Below, piece by piece: positions 52,150 through 60,598 of a stretch of 64,000 nucleotides of DNA. The DNA is from Leptospira saintgironsiae (GTDB taxonomy: Bacteria > Spirochaetota > Leptospiria > Leptospirales > Leptospiraceae): positions 434,001-498,000 of the forward strand of contig NZ_NPDR01000001.1 in assembly GCF_002811765.1 (NCBI RefSeq). Direction: 5' to 3'. Position 1 is the stretch's first letter; each line of letters begins with the position of its first letter. The position numbers and the translations under genes are program-made. A model generated the notes under the pieces. It was given only the letters and a program-made list of their open reading frames with translations. It ran no database searches and had not been told where the DNA came from.

Positions 52150-53508
52150 ATGGCGTCACATATCCAACAGTCAAATAGTTTCGAAGACCTACTAGAGTTA
52201 TATCTTTCTGGTGAGCTTGACGCAGCTGGAAAAAAACAACTTTTGGAGATCGTATTAAACGATCCTGAAAGAGCGGCCGAATATCGAAAAATTACTCAGA
52301 TCCAATCGCAACTTAGAACTTCTAGTGCATCCCAAGAGTTAAAAAATCTTTCTCCTCAAACTTCTTATAAAAAAGTCCTTCCTTTCCCTAAGCCAACGAT
52401 CTATCTCGCAGCTGCAGCTTTGGTATTTGCATCTTTTGGAATATACTTCTATCAAAACTCTTCAGTCAAAAAGGGGGAAGCTACTTTAGACAAATTCACT
52501 TATTCATATGGTGATTGTTCTATCGAAGGTAAAACTTCAGAAGCTGGGCAAGATGTTTCCGGAAAAAGGATCGTATCTGGAAAATCTTCTATTTGTGATG
52601 TTCAGCTAGAAGGTGAGAAGAGTGTATCTGTTAGAGCACTACCTAATACAGACTTTACTGCGGAACGTAAAGAAAATGCAATTCATGTATCTCTTGGATA
52701 TGGAACCATTCTTCTGGACAGCCAAGGTCCTAAAGATGCAGAAAATATCTCTATAGGTTCAAATGATTTCAAATTGATCTTAGAAGGAACTAAGGTCTCG
52801 GTCAACAAAGGAAAATCTGATTCTTCCCTTTCTGTAAAAGTATTGGAAGGAAAAGTCAGATTAGAATCTGGAGATACTATCTTCTTGGAATCGGTCTCAA
52901 GCTGGCTGACCAAAGAAGAAGTTGCACTACTCGCAAAAGAATATCCTATCTTATTTGATAAACAACAACTAACGATCGAATCAGGACAACAACTTGCATG
53001 GAAAGGATTGTCTCCTGCAAGAATGAAAGGTCTTAAAAAGATCGAAGATTCAATCAAGGCTAGTAAAAAATCTCAATCTAACGCTCAACTAGATGAAACT
53101 TTAATTAAGAGCCTAAAACCTCATGTAGATTCTCTACCTAAAGATCCATTCCTGATCTCTCCTAAAGAGCTTAAAAATTCTCTTAAAAAAATACTTCCGG
53201 ATGAAAAAGCTGATCTGGAAAGAAAGTTTGCGAGTATGGTTCGTTTCCCTCCAAAGGACCTGAAAGAAAGAGAACAACTTATGGAGTTAGTGAAGAAGGT
53301 GGATAAGGCATCCATTATGGATATCTTAAATAGTAAAGGTCCAGGTGCTCCGCAGGGAATGTCTCAAGAAGTTAGAATTCTTTATCTGAAAGACGGATCG
53401 ATGGAAAGAGGGATTATCTATCAGCAAGATAGTTTCTATGTAGTTTTAAGACCTGACGGAAACTTGATCATTCCTGTAGATGCAGTAGAAAGAATAGAAT
53501 CCGAGTAA
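52150..53508 (+). CDS. FecR-domain protein, probable anti-sigma factor
   Basis: A 452-residue protein with one membrane helix at about 78-98 (TIYLAAAALVFASFGIYFY). The N-terminal 75 residues are cytoplasmic and start MASHIQQSNSFEDLLELYLSGELD, the pattern of zinc-free anti-sigma domains. The FecR-type beta region follows (about 125-240), then a helical part and a C-terminal small domain (VRILYLKDGSMERGIIYQQ). One base from the ECF sigma gene, so the two are coupled. It lacks a TonB receptor neighbour, so the signal is unknown. Confidence 0.85.
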   Translation: MASHIQQSNSFEDLLELYLSGELDAAGKKQLLEIVLNDPERAAEYRKITQIQSQLRTSSASQELKNLSPQTSYKKVLPFPKPTIYLAAAALVFASFGIYFYQNSSVKKGEATLDKFTYSYGDCSIEGKTSEAGQDVSGKRIVSGKSSICDVQLEGEKSVSVRALPNTDFTAERKENAIHVSLGYGTILLDSQGPKDAENISIGSNDFKLILEGTKVSVNKGKSDSSLSVKVLEGKVRLESGDTIFLESVSSWLTKEEVALLAKEYPILFDKQQLTIESGQQLAWKGLSPARMKGLKKIEDSIKASKKSQSNAQLDETLIKSLKPHVDSLPKDPFLISPKELKNSLKKILPDEKADLERKFASMVRFPPKDLKEREQLMELVKKVDKASIMDILNSKGPGAPQGMSQEVRILYLKDGSMERGIIYQQDSFYVVLRPDGNLIIPVDAVERIESE

Positions 53509-53566
53509 GCTACATCCGCTTGGGTGGTCAAAGCTCCCGCCCAAGTGAGGTCCACAATATTCTTCT

Positions 53567-54256
53567 TTAATTTTTCGCTTCTACATTCTTCTTCCAGAAA
53601 GGAAGATACAAGATAGTAAATAAGATCATTCCTAAGACCTGCATCCAAATAATATAAATCGGCCAGGGGCCCAAATAATCCATTAGAGAACCAGCTGCGG
53701 ATCTTTCTCTCATATATCCGTAATTTGCGTCTAAAGCAAAATCTATAACCAAAGCAACGACAACATAGATCTGGCTGTAAAGAACGGATCTAAGTACTGC
53801 TCCTTTTCTCGGAGTTAATTCTAAACCGAATACAACGTAAAGAGCAGAAATTACCAAGCCGGAATGTGCGATAAAAAATATAAAAAAATAGATATGTGGA
53901 AAAGTAACAGAAAGGTCTGGAGTGATCACTCCTTGCATAGAACCTGCAATTACCCAAAAATAAGAAAGTTCAGCAAGAGTCCTATTTCGAGTAAAGAGTG
54001 CTAAAGAAGTTACAATTGCTGACCAATTACAAAACTCCATAGGTAGATCATAACGTATTTGCCAGTATCCCGAATTAATTCTGTATATTACATAAACCAG
54101 ATAGTTTAAAAGTAGAATGGTCCCGAGTGAATATCCGATCGTATTTTTGATTTTAGAAGAAGCGAATTTTCTACCGAAATAAGGCAGCCCGAATCCGAGA
54201 AATGAAGTAAGAAAGAGTATAATAAAATGGAGAGGGCTCCAATGTTCGAATCGCAT
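53567..54256 (-). CDS. TIGR02206/YwaF-like integral membrane protein
   Basis: A 229-residue protein with about seven hydrophobic segments (12-32, 42-62, 76-92, 97-112, 124-145, 163-180, 197-220). Sequence pattern MEFCNWSAIVTSLALF and YFWVIAGSMQGVITPDL matches the YwaF/TIGR02206 family of unknown function. It lies 45 bases before the thioesterase gene stop and may be cotranscribed with it; the convergent FecR gene ends 58 bases away, with a weak hairpin near 53518-53545 between. Confidence 0.82.
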   Translation of the reverse strand: MRFEHWSPLHFIILFLTSFLGFGLPYFGRKFASSKIKNTIGYSLGTILLLNYLVYVIYRINSGYWQIRYDLPMEFCNWSAIVTSLALFTRNRTLAELSYFWVIAGSMQGVITPDLSVTFPHIYFFIFFIAHSGLVISALYVVFGLELTPRKGAVLRSVLYSQIYVVVALVIDFALDANYGYMRERSAAGSLMDYLGPWPIYIIWMQVLGMILFTILYLPFWKKNVEAKN

Positions 54257-54301
54257 CGAAGATACCCTCTCCTTACGTTAGTGAAATTTCAAATCATAAA
54301 T

Positions 54302-55117
54302 TCAATCAAAGAGTGATTTATTTTTCACACTAAAGATCATTTTCATTTCTTCTTCGGTGAATTGGTGAGGTCTTTTTCTTTTTAGATCCATAAAGAGCCC
54401 ATGTACTACAGAAGTTAGTATTAACTTTTTGGTCTTTTTGGAGAACACATCATGGCGAAATGCCAATCTATTCTTCTCCGCTTTTTGATAAACGGTAACG
54501 ACTACAAAATCGTCCGGAAAACCCATAGTGTCGAAGTAATTCAAATCGGCTTTATAAACTACTGGGCCGATCCCCCTCGCCTGTAAGGAATGTAAATCCA
54601 ATCCGCATTGATAAGAAGAACGGATTCTCGCATCATCCAAATAATATTGGATTGTTTCTAGATTTACTTTACCTTCCGGATCCATCTCTGCCCAACCAAC
54701 GCTGATCGGATGATAGAATGCATAAGGATAATTTTCTTCGGAATAAAAGACTTCTTCTGCATCATCAAAAAGACTTAAGACAAATCTTGCCTTACATACT
54801 AATACAGAATCGGAGGCACGAAAGATTTCCTGCATGATCTCTGTGGATTCTGGATCGGAGTGAAGAATGTCTGTAGTTACAACTGCATCCTCGGGATATT
54901 TTAACTCTGCTTTATATTCTATCTCGCATTGGCGGACTACTAAGCGGTCTGAACTTAGGATTGCCTCACCTTCTTCTTTTAAAAGTTGGAAGGTTTTGAT
55001 CCTTGCTTCTTCAAAATAACTTTGGTAGGTTCCGTTGTTTACATGTCCGTTTACGTCTATATCCGATTTACGCACGGGAATAGAGAAGGATGTGATAATC
55101 TTATCCGTTTTTTCCAT
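54302..55117 (-). CDS. Double hotdog acyl-CoA thioesterase
   Basis: About 271 residues from ATG 55117 (an ATG at 55126 is also possible). Two 4HBT hotdog domains: residues 10-130 (VRKSDIDVNGHVNNGTYQSYFEEAR) and 135-265 (VGWAEMDPEGKVNLETIQYYLDDAR). The first has the intact D-x-x-G-H-x-N motif, the second DPEGKVN, so it is probably the structural half. It would hydrolyse acyl-CoA thioesters; chain specificity unknown. It is divergent from the TetR gene with two shared operators between. Confidence 0.87.
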   Translation of the reverse strand: MEKTDKIITSFSIPVRKSDIDVNGHVNNGTYQSYFEEARIKTFQLLKEEGEAILSSDRLVVRQCEIEYKAELKYPEDAVVTTDILHSDPESTEIMQEIFRASDSVLVCKARFVLSLFDDAEEVFYSEENYPYAFYHPISVGWAEMDPEGKVNLETIQYYLDDARIRSSYQCGLDLHSLQARGIGPVVYKADLNYFDTMGFPDDFVVVTVYQKAEKNRLAFRHDVFSKKTKKLILTSVVHGLFMDLKRKRPHQFTEEEMKMIFSVKNKSLFD

Positions 55118-55138
55118 GAGCCTCATAAAAAGCCTCCG

Positions 55139-55156
55139 GTAGACAAAGTGGTCTAC
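55139..55156. promoter_or_regulatory. Operator 1 in the thioesterase/TetR intergenic region
   Basis: GTAGAC, six bases, GTCTAC: a perfect 18-bp inverted repeat centred 43 bases from operator 2 and 22 bases upstream of the thioesterase start. Most likely bound by the adjacent TetR protein. Confidence 0.8.
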
Positions 55157-55174
55157 TCTATGAAGTCCAGTATA

Positions 55175-55206
55175 AATTATGGTAGACAGATCAGTCTACC
55201 ATAATT
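55175..55206. promoter_or_regulatory. Operator 2 in the thioesterase/TetR intergenic region
   Basis: AATTATGGTAGAC, six bases (AGATCA), then GTCTACCATAATT: a perfect 13-bp inverted repeat, twenty bases before the TetR ATG. The core GTAGAC-N6-GTCTAC equals operator 1. It should block transcription of the tetR gene itself. Confidence 0.85.
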
Positions 55207-55226
55207 ATAATAAGGGTAGAAAAAAG

Positions 55227-55823
55227 ATGAAAATCCAAAAGGAATTAATTCGGTCAGAAGACCCGGCCAAGGAAAGGATCTTAAAGGCGGCTTTCAAATT
55301 ATTCTATTCCAAGGGTTATCCCAATACAGGAATAAACGAAATTTTGGAAGAAGCAGGTGCGTTTAAGAAAAGTTTGTACATCCATTTTCCTTCTAAAAAG
55401 GATCTGGGTAAGGCATACCTTTTGGAACAAGAAGAAGCTATATTAGGTTTTGTTAAAAGGATCGCGAAGAGGGAAAAAAAATATTCAGACTTTATCAAAT
55501 CTTGGATGAAGATGTTGAGAAGAGGGCTGAAAAATACTTACGTTTATGGTTGCCCTTATGCGAATTTATCCAACCAAACACATGATGAACCTGAGATCTC
55601 AGATTTTGTAAAGGTTGCATTGAATCGTTGGGTCCAGGATTTCGAAAATTGTTTAAAGGAAATTGCTTGGAATTCTAAAAAGGCAAAAACTGAATCTGAG
55701 TTAAAAGATATCTCGGAAAGTATTCTTTTTTATTACCAGGGTGCTTTACAATTATATGGAATGTCAGGAGATTTCAAACATATCCATCGATTAGAAAAGG
55801 CACTTTTATCTTTGGATAAATAA
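55227..55823 (+). CDS. TetR-family transcriptional regulator
   Basis: About 198 residues from ATG 55227, with AAGGG 11 bases before. The HTH is KERILKAAFKLFYSKGYPNTGINEILEEAG then KKSLYIHFPSKKDL, and the C-terminal ligand domain includes GCPYANLSNQTHDEPEISDF. Earlier start codons lie inside operator 2, so the later ATG is preferred. It most likely represses itself and the divergent thioesterase gene, with an acyl-CoA or fatty acid as a plausible inducer, by analogy to thioesterase-linked TetR proteins; that is inference. Confidence 0.88.
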   Translation: MKIQKELIRSEDPAKERILKAAFKLFYSKGYPNTGINEILEEAGAFKKSLYIHFPSKKDLGKAYLLEQEEAILGFVKRIAKREKKYSDFIKSWMKMLRRGLKNTYVYGCPYANLSNQTHDEPEISDFVKVALNRWVQDFENCLKEIAWNSKKAKTESELKDISESILFYYQGALQLYGMSGDFKHIHRLEKALLSLDK

Positions 55824-55843
55824 TATTATATTTTTAGTATATA

Positions 55844-56440
55844 TTAATCCCAAATAGAGTTCCCACATTCTACCAGATCGCCTGCAAAATAATGGGGGAA
55901 AGAATAGGCCAATTTTCCTGTGATCGGGCTCAAATCTTTATAAGAAACAGAATCTATTCTTAAGGTGTCAGTTTCGTCCCTGTAAATTTTGAATTTTAAA
56001 TGAAGTTTGAATTTATCTTTTCCAAATTTAAAACTCGTATTGTTTCTGCATGATTTAAAACAACTATCGTATACTTCTTCAGTGTTTCGGTTTGCGCGAA
56101 GAGCAAGTGATTGTTCCTTACAACTGAAGGAACATTCGTCAGGATCGGCAGGTTCGTACGGAAATTCGACCAGTACTTCTTTATTTCCTTCTGTCTTATA
56201 AGACCCATGTATGATCGGCACTAATTCTCCAGGTCTTCTGCTTCTCATTATAGCAACTGTAGGAGGACTAAGGATCAATTCTAAGCCACTGATCTCTAAA
56301 TATAGTTTGGAATCTATTTTGGGAAAATTCTTTTCCCAATTTAAACATATTGTCTTACTTTCCGATTGAGCTCCTAAGAAAAAAGGGAAACTAAGAGCGA
56401 GACAGAGTAAGATGGAGAATGAGAACAACTTAACTTTCAT
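55844..56440 (-). CDS. Exported protein of unknown function
   Basis: A 198-residue protein with a signal peptide (1-24, LALSFPFFLGAQSESK), probably cleaved after GAQ. The mature part is beta-rich with six cysteines in pairs (DECSFSCKEQ, DSCFKSCRNN, CLNW, ECGNSIW), suggesting disulfide bonds in the periplasm, consistent with the VKOR-DsbA system in this window. No family recognised. Confidence 0.7.
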   Translation of the reverse strand: MKVKLFSFSILLCLALSFPFFLGAQSESKTICLNWEKNFPKIDSKLYLEISGLELILSPPTVAIMRSRRPGELVPIIHGSYKTEGNKEVLVEFPYEPADPDECSFSCKEQSLALRANRNTEEVYDSCFKSCRNNTSFKFGKDKFKLHLKFKIYRDETDTLRIDSVSYKDLSPITGKLAYSFPHYFAGDLVECGNSIWD

Positions 56441-56516
56441 TTGCCTGAAAGATATTTTATAATGAGTTAGGATAGTCTACCAGCAGAAAAACCTGCATTT
56501 CATTACAGATTTAGCA

Positions 56517-57172
56517 TTACTTATTGCTCTTAGCCTCCAATTTTTGGATGTCTTTTGCAAATTCTTCCAAAAGTGAAGTATCGAATTTTTTACTACCGAC
56601 CCTATCTCGAACCTTCCCCCATAAAAATGCAGCTATATCAGTTTATTTTTAAGCGGAGAAGTTTTCGGATCAGAATGGAAATCTTTTACGAAACGATTCC
56701 ATCTTAGAACACGATCGTCTGGCCTTTCCTCTTTGGGAGGATTTTCATATACCTTCAAAAGATCCTGGACTGAGAGTTTTAAATTCCCGACCTTCTCCGC
56801 ATCTCGAACTGCTTCTGCCATTGCCTTGGTAAAACTGAATTTTTTGAGATTATAATACTCTCTGCAGAATTCTCTGAATTTAGAATCAAATCGAATTCCT
56901 TCTGGAATAATTTTCGATTTTAGAGTGATCTCTTTTTCACTTTTGGTTTTTCTTCGAACCGATATTGGACGTTTAGCAGAATTTTCCTTTTTGAGAAACT
57001 TGTCTCTGCCTAATGTAATATACGATTTTAATCTTTCTTCCAGTTCTGCTTTCGCACCTTTAGAAGAGATTTTTAAGTTTAGGCAGACGTCTTGTAATTC
57101 TTCTCTGTACCAATAATGAGATTCGAATTCGGATATAGTTTTGATCTTTTCGAAAGAGGGGCGGGATTTCAT
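56517..57172 (-). pseudogene. SAP-domain protein with probable frameshift near its 3' end
   Basis: The intact reading frame runs 57172-56633 (179 residues): a SAP-like motif near 25-50 (WYREELQDVCLNLKIS, GAKAELEERLKSYI), then a DUF6434-like region (FDSKFREFCREYYNLKKFSFTKAMAEAVRDA) ending ... LRWNRFVKDFHSDPKTSPLKNKLI. After the stop, a different frame with no start codon continues: DIAAFLWGKVRDRVGSKKF to the TAA at 56517. The continuation fits as a C-terminal tail, so a one- or two-base shift near the A5 tract at about 56646 is likely. Either decay or a sequencing error; the first part could still be functional. Confidence 0.6.
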
Positions 57173-57186
57173 TTTATATAATAGAT

Positions 57187-57756
57187 CTATTTTTTCTTTT
57201 TAGAATTCCAAACAGGCTTAGACTTTAACGCCTTTTTATAGATGGGACAGCCTGGACCGTGAGCTCCTTCTAAATATCCGGTGCTCATTAAAAATTCATT
57301 CACTATTTCTCCACCTACAAATACGAAAGTTTTCTTGAATAGTTTAGTCCATTCTTCTAATGATTTGGGATGATGAGAAGATAACCAATCTTGAAAACTT
57401 CCGAATTCCTTTTGGAGACCGACGATCACATTTGCATTATGAATAGCAGCGTTTATTTTAAGCCTGTTTCGAATGATCCCCGCATCATTCATGAGCCGAT
57501 CAAAATCCTTTTCAGAAAACTTAGAGATCTTTTTTATAGAAAAGTTTTTGTAAGCCTTGCGGAAGTTTTCTTTTTTTCGTAAGATTGTGGTCCAGGAAAG
57601 ACCGGCTTGGTTGATCTCTAAAATAAGCCTGCCGAATAGCTCATCATCTGATTTTAAGGTAAAGCCATACTCTGTATCGTGATATATTTTGTTTTCGGGA
57701 TCTTGGTCCTTTTCTAGTGAAAGAACGTAATGGCAATATTTTGTAAGCGAATTCAT
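57187..57756 (-). CDS. tag: DNA-3-methyladenine glycosylase I
   Basis: Tag excises 3-methyladenine from alkylated DNA. The 189-residue protein has the HhH-GPD-like helices and the structural zinc ligands: Cys8 in KYCHYV, His26 in YHDTEYG, and the GYLEGAHGPGCP pair near 170. The substrate pocket has QAGLSWTTILRKKENFRKAYKNF. With the ATL protein at 18486 it gives the window two alkylation-damage genes. It is followed (in transcription order) by the SAP gene with short spacing. Confidence 0.93.
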   Translation of the reverse strand: MNSLTKYCHYVLSLEKDQDPENKIYHDTEYGFTLKSDDELFGRLILEINQAGLSWTTILRKKENFRKAYKNFSIKKISKFSEKDFDRLMNDAGIIRNRLKINAAIHNANVIVGLQKEFGSFQDWLSSHHPKSLEEWTKLFKKTFVFVGGEIVNEFLMSTGYLEGAHGPGCPIYKKALKSKPVWNSKKKK

Positions 57757-57870
57757 ATGATAAAAGGAAGATAATCTTAAGAATTAAGTCGCTTCTTTCA
57801 AAAGAACAGGCAAGAAATTTTTTGGATACTTCTCTTACCTGTTCGTAAAACTATCGATTGAGTATTCGGT

Positions 57871-58620
57871 CTAAAAACCGATCAACATTCCCCCATCGAC
57901 CCTAAGAGTTGCTCCAGTAATCCAATCCGCTTCTTCTGAAGATAGGAACGCAACAGCAGAGGCAACCGCTTCTTCCGGGTTTCTTTTGATCTTTAAGGGA
58001 ATAGAATCCAAGATAGAATTTCTAATTTCTTCCGGAACATTTTTAGCGAATTGATTATTAATAAAGCCGGAAGCAACACAATTCACAGTGATATTTCTGG
58101 AGGCGAGTTCTCTGGCTGCAGATTTAGTGAGAGCAAACAATCCTGCTTTCGCCGAAGAGTAATTTGCCTGTCCTGCATTTCCGTAAAAACCAGAAACGGA
58201 TCCAATGTTTACTATTCTACCTGAACTTTTCTTTAACATAAACTTTGCAGCCGTCTGTATTCCGAAGAAGGCAGCTTTCAAATTTACTGAATGTACCTTC
58301 TCCCATTTTTCTTCAGACATTCTCAAAAGAAGATCGTCTTGAACTACTCCTGCATTGTTGATCCAAATATCTAAGGATCCGGTTTTCTCAATTGCAAATT
58401 CTGCCAATTCCTTATTTTGGCTTTTAGATGTTACATCGCAGATTTTCCAAAAGACTCTTTCTGAATTGTATTTTGCTAATTCCTCTGCTGTTTCCTTACA
58501 ATTAGAATCTTCTAGATCTGAAAGAATGACCTTGGAACCTCTTTCTAAAAACATTTTTGCGATCTCTTTACCTATTCCTCTGGCTGATCCGGTTATTACC
58601 GCAGTTTTACCTTCTAACAT
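57871..58620 (-). CDS. SDR-family oxidoreductase, FabG-like
   Basis: About 249 residues from ATG 58620, chosen because AGGAGA sits 6 bases upstream; a start at 58662 is unlikely. The NAD(P) site TGSARGIGKEI, NNAG, the catalytic Ser in NIGSVSGFYG and YSSAKAG (YxxxK) are complete, and the C-terminus GGMLIGF is typical of FabG-like enzymes. It might be a 3-oxoacyl-ACP/CoA reductase or another dehydrogenase. It is coregulated with the MarR gene (operator at 58636). Confidence 0.87.
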   Translation of the reverse strand: MLEGKTAVITGSARGIGKEIAKMFLERGSKVILSDLEDSNCKETAEELAKYNSERVFWKICDVTSKSQNKELAEFAIEKTGSLDIWINNAGVVQDDLLLRMSEEKWEKVHSVNLKAAFFGIQTAAKFMLKKSSGRIVNIGSVSGFYGNAGQANYSSAKAGLFALTKSAARELASRNITVNCVASGFINNQFAKNVPEEIRNSILDSIPLKIKRNPEEAVASAVAFLSSEEADWITGATLRVDGGMLIGF

Positions 58621-58635
58621 AATCGTTCTCCTATT

Positions 58636-58653
58636 TATTTCGATGTCGAAATA
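58636..58653. promoter_or_regulatory. MarR operator upstream of the SDR gene
   Basis: TATTTCGA, two bases TG, TCGAAATA: a perfect 8+8-bp inverted repeat, 16 bases before the SDR start. A one-mismatch copy lies at 59105. Probably bound by the MarR protein. Confidence 0.78.
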
Positions 58654-58674
58654 TTTATGCAAAAAAATTTTACA

Positions 58675-59103
58675 TCATAATTCGAAATTCGAATGGATTT
58701 TAGTTAAAATTCGCATGAATTCTTCTTTTTCTCGCTGCTCTAAATTCTGGCTAAGTTTTGCAAGTGTGGCTTTGGAAGCTCTTTGTACTTTCTCTAAGGT
58801 TTGTTTTCCTTTATCAGTTAGTTCCGCAGATGTAATTCTTTCGTCTTCGTAAGGTTTAGATCTTTTAACATAGCCGAATTCTTCCATCTTGTCCAAAAGA
58901 GCGGTAACAGTAGAATTGGTTCGGTCCAATAATGCCGCCAATTCGCTCATGGTAAGAGGACCTTCTTTACCCAAAATAAAAAGTACACCTCCATGAGCTG
59001 GAACCAGATCTTGAATTCCTTGTTTTAGGAATTCTTCGGATAAATGTTTTTGGATCCGATCTCTAGTTCTGGACAATAAATGAATTACATACTCAGGCTT
59101 CAT
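58675..59103 (-). CDS. MarR-family transcriptional regulator
   Basis: A 142-residue winged-helix dimer of the MarR family. The HTH/wing is MSELAALLDRTNSTVTALLDKMEEFGYVKRSKPYEDERITSAELTDKG in part, with the wing arginine region DERITSAELT. It is transcribed with the SDR gene (55 bases apart). Likely represses both genes through the TATTTCGA sites at 58636 and 59105 and releases on a small-molecule ligand. Confidence 0.9.
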   Translation of the reverse strand: MKPEYVIHLLSRTRDRIQKHLSEEFLKQGIQDLVPAHGGVLFILGKEGPLTMSELAALLDRTNSTVTALLDKMEEFGYVKRSKPYEDERITSAELTDKGKQTLEKVQRASKATLAKLSQNLEQREKEEFMRILTKIHSNFEL

Positions 59104-59104
59104 T

Positions 59105-59122
59105 TATTTAGACATCGAAATA
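59105..59122. promoter_or_regulatory. MarR operator upstream of marR-like gene
   Basis: TATTTAGA, CA, TCGAAATA: the same 18-bp layout as at 58636, with one mismatch in the left arm. It begins 2 bases before the MarR start codon, where it would block its own transcription or translation initiation. Confidence 0.72.
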
Positions 59123-59188
59123 GTTTGAAAGTTTTGTCAAGTCAGAAAAATTGGAGGGATTTTTAAATATTGAGGTCAAATTTTCTAT

Positions 59189-59241
59189 ACCCTAAGGGTT
59201 AGAATTTTGTCTCTTTGGAAATTGAGAAATTTCTTTCCAAA
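59189..59241 (+). promoter_or_regulatory. Paired palindromes upstream of the 59311 lipoprotein
   Basis: ACCCTAAGGGT (59189-59199) and TTTGGAAA-N12-TTTCCAAA (59214-59241) recall the two palindromes before the FecR lipoprotein gene at 22962-23037, though spacing differs. They suggest a shared regulator for two lipoprotein genes. Confidence 0.45.
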
Positions 59242-59299
59242 ATTATTTTTCTTTCGAAATTCTGAAAAAATTTCTGACCCTTCATGTTATAATTATACG

Positions 59300-59305
59300 T
59301 ATAAT
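59300..59305 (+). promoter_or_regulatory. TATAAT box directly before the lipoprotein start
   Basis: A perfect TATAAT ends 5 bases before the ATG at 59311, and a second one lies at 59288-59293. No good -35 element is seen. The transcript might be leaderless or have a very short leader. Confidence 0.35.
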
Positions 59306-59310
59306 AAAAT

Positions 59311-59817
59311 ATGGGACTTTCGTTTAGACATTTCGCTTATTCTCTACTGTTCGTGATCTCTTTTATAATGAGTTCGAATTGTGAGGGTGATCTGTACGAA
59401 ATCCAAGATCCTTCCTTAGGTATGGTAAAAGATGCCGCCTATTACGTGGAGACTCACAAGTTAGCAGATACTCGCGATTTGAGAATTTTTGCTGAACCTT
59501 CAGATCATAATGTTTATGCACATTTTAATTTGAAAGTTTCTCCTGAACTTTTTTTGAAAGAAGGTTGGAAGAAAGGCAATCAGGTCGATGAAAGTTTTTG
59601 GAAAGAAGAACTTGCTTGGGATATTCTTCATTTCGGATTAGAAGCTCCAGTAGAACTTGGGGATGCTAAAGTTTATATTAGAGAAGATGCGTCTGGAAAT
59701 TTTGCAGGCAATATAGAGGTGCTTGTTTTAACTGGAAACGGAAGTGAAGGTTATCTAGTTTGCAGACAATTCACCTCGGATGATTCTAAATCTTATTTAA
59801 GCAATTTTAGTTTTTAG
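59311..59817 (+). CDS. Small putative lipoprotein
   Basis: A 168-residue protein, with signal peptide and the relaxed lipobox MSSNC (C24). The mature part is mixed alpha/beta with many aromatic residues (EGWKKGNQVDESFWKEELAWDILHFGLEAP in part) and no recognised domain. It ends with SFSF and overlaps the convergent gene by 11 bases. The upstream palindromes at 59189-59241 suggest regulation. Confidence 0.72.
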   Translation: MGLSFRHFAYSLLFVISFIMSSNCEGDLYEIQDPSLGMVKDAAYYVETHKLADTRDLRIFAEPSDHNVYAHFNLKVSPELFLKEGWKKGNQVDESFWKEELAWDILHFGLEAPVELGDAKVYIREDASGNFAGNIEVLVLTGNGSEGYLVCRQFTSDDSKSYLSNFSF

Positions 59818-60598
59818 GTTTTTCTTGGGAGCCTGCAGGTTCCCTAAAATTGATCTCGAATATATCGTAATGTGAATCTCTGGCTCCGGTTACGAATGCA
59901 ACAGAGACACCCATATAATATTTGCCAGTATATTTCATCGCCTTCCAGGCATATTCGGCCATTTCTTCAGAAGTGATTGAGAATGGATGTATTCTTCCCC
60001 TAGACTCATCCATATAAAGACCTTCGTAGGTTCCTATAATTGTACCTTTATATTCTAAACTTAGAATCCTTCCCATCACAGAAAAATTTCTTTTTCCTCC
60101 AGTCTTTCGACTTACCATCTTATCAATCGGATGAGATGTATCGTGGGCTTGGACCCAAACAGTAATTCTTCCGCTTGGATCTTTTACTGGGGTGGTATGA
60201 GGTATTAGGTTTTCTTGATGTTGTGCTTGGATAACTTCTATACTACTAGAAAGCGCTACCGGCTGGATCCTGTGGATATTGAACTGAACCAGGATCGTCT
60301 GATTCATATTTTTCATCAGAAAATTTACTACATCTGCGTTTTCAGGGCGAACACTGAAATTCGCCTTTTTGCGCATTGGCATATAACATTCGTCCCTGGT
60401 TTCGTCACATTCTTCTACAGGATCGAAAGTTATGACCTCTATTACGCCTTCATAGGATTCGAATACGATCCCTCGGCTCTCAAATTGGATTAATTTTGCG
60501 ACCGTCCAGCCTTCCGAATAAGTTCCCAGGGCAAAAGCTGGGGTTTGGAAGAATAAAACCGAAATATAAACAAAGACGGAATATTTTCTGAGGATCAT
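59807..60598 (-). CDS. Exported protein of unknown function
   Basis: A 263-residue protein with an N-terminal signal (MILRKYSVFVYISVLFFQTPAFA), likely cleaved after AFA, so it is periplasmic. The mature part repeats a unit twice: a first with VIEVITFDPVEECDE and a second with GRILSLEYKGTIIGTYEGLYMDESRGRIHPFSI, each followed by a helix and a beta turn, so it may be a duplicated small domain. I do not recognise a family. The stop overlaps the gene at 59311 by 11 bases. Confidence 0.72.
   Translation of the reverse strand: MILRKYSVFVYISVLFFQTPAFALGTYSEGWTVAKLIQFESRGIVFESYEGVIEVITFDPVEECDETRDECYMPMRKKANFSVRPENADVVNFLMKNMNQTILVQFNIHRIQPVALSSSIEVIQAQHQENLIPHTTPVKDPSGRITVWVQAHDTSHPIDKMVSRKTGGKRNFSVMGRILSLEYKGTIIGTYEGLYMDESRGRIHPFSITSEEMAEYAWKAMKYTGKYYMGVSVAFVTGARDSHYDIFEINFREPAGSQEKPKN

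Noticed and set aside
52150..53508. A TonB-dependent iron uptake system with the ECF sigma/FecR pair.
   Set aside because: No TonB-dependent receptor follows; the FecR domain alone does not prove iron regulation.
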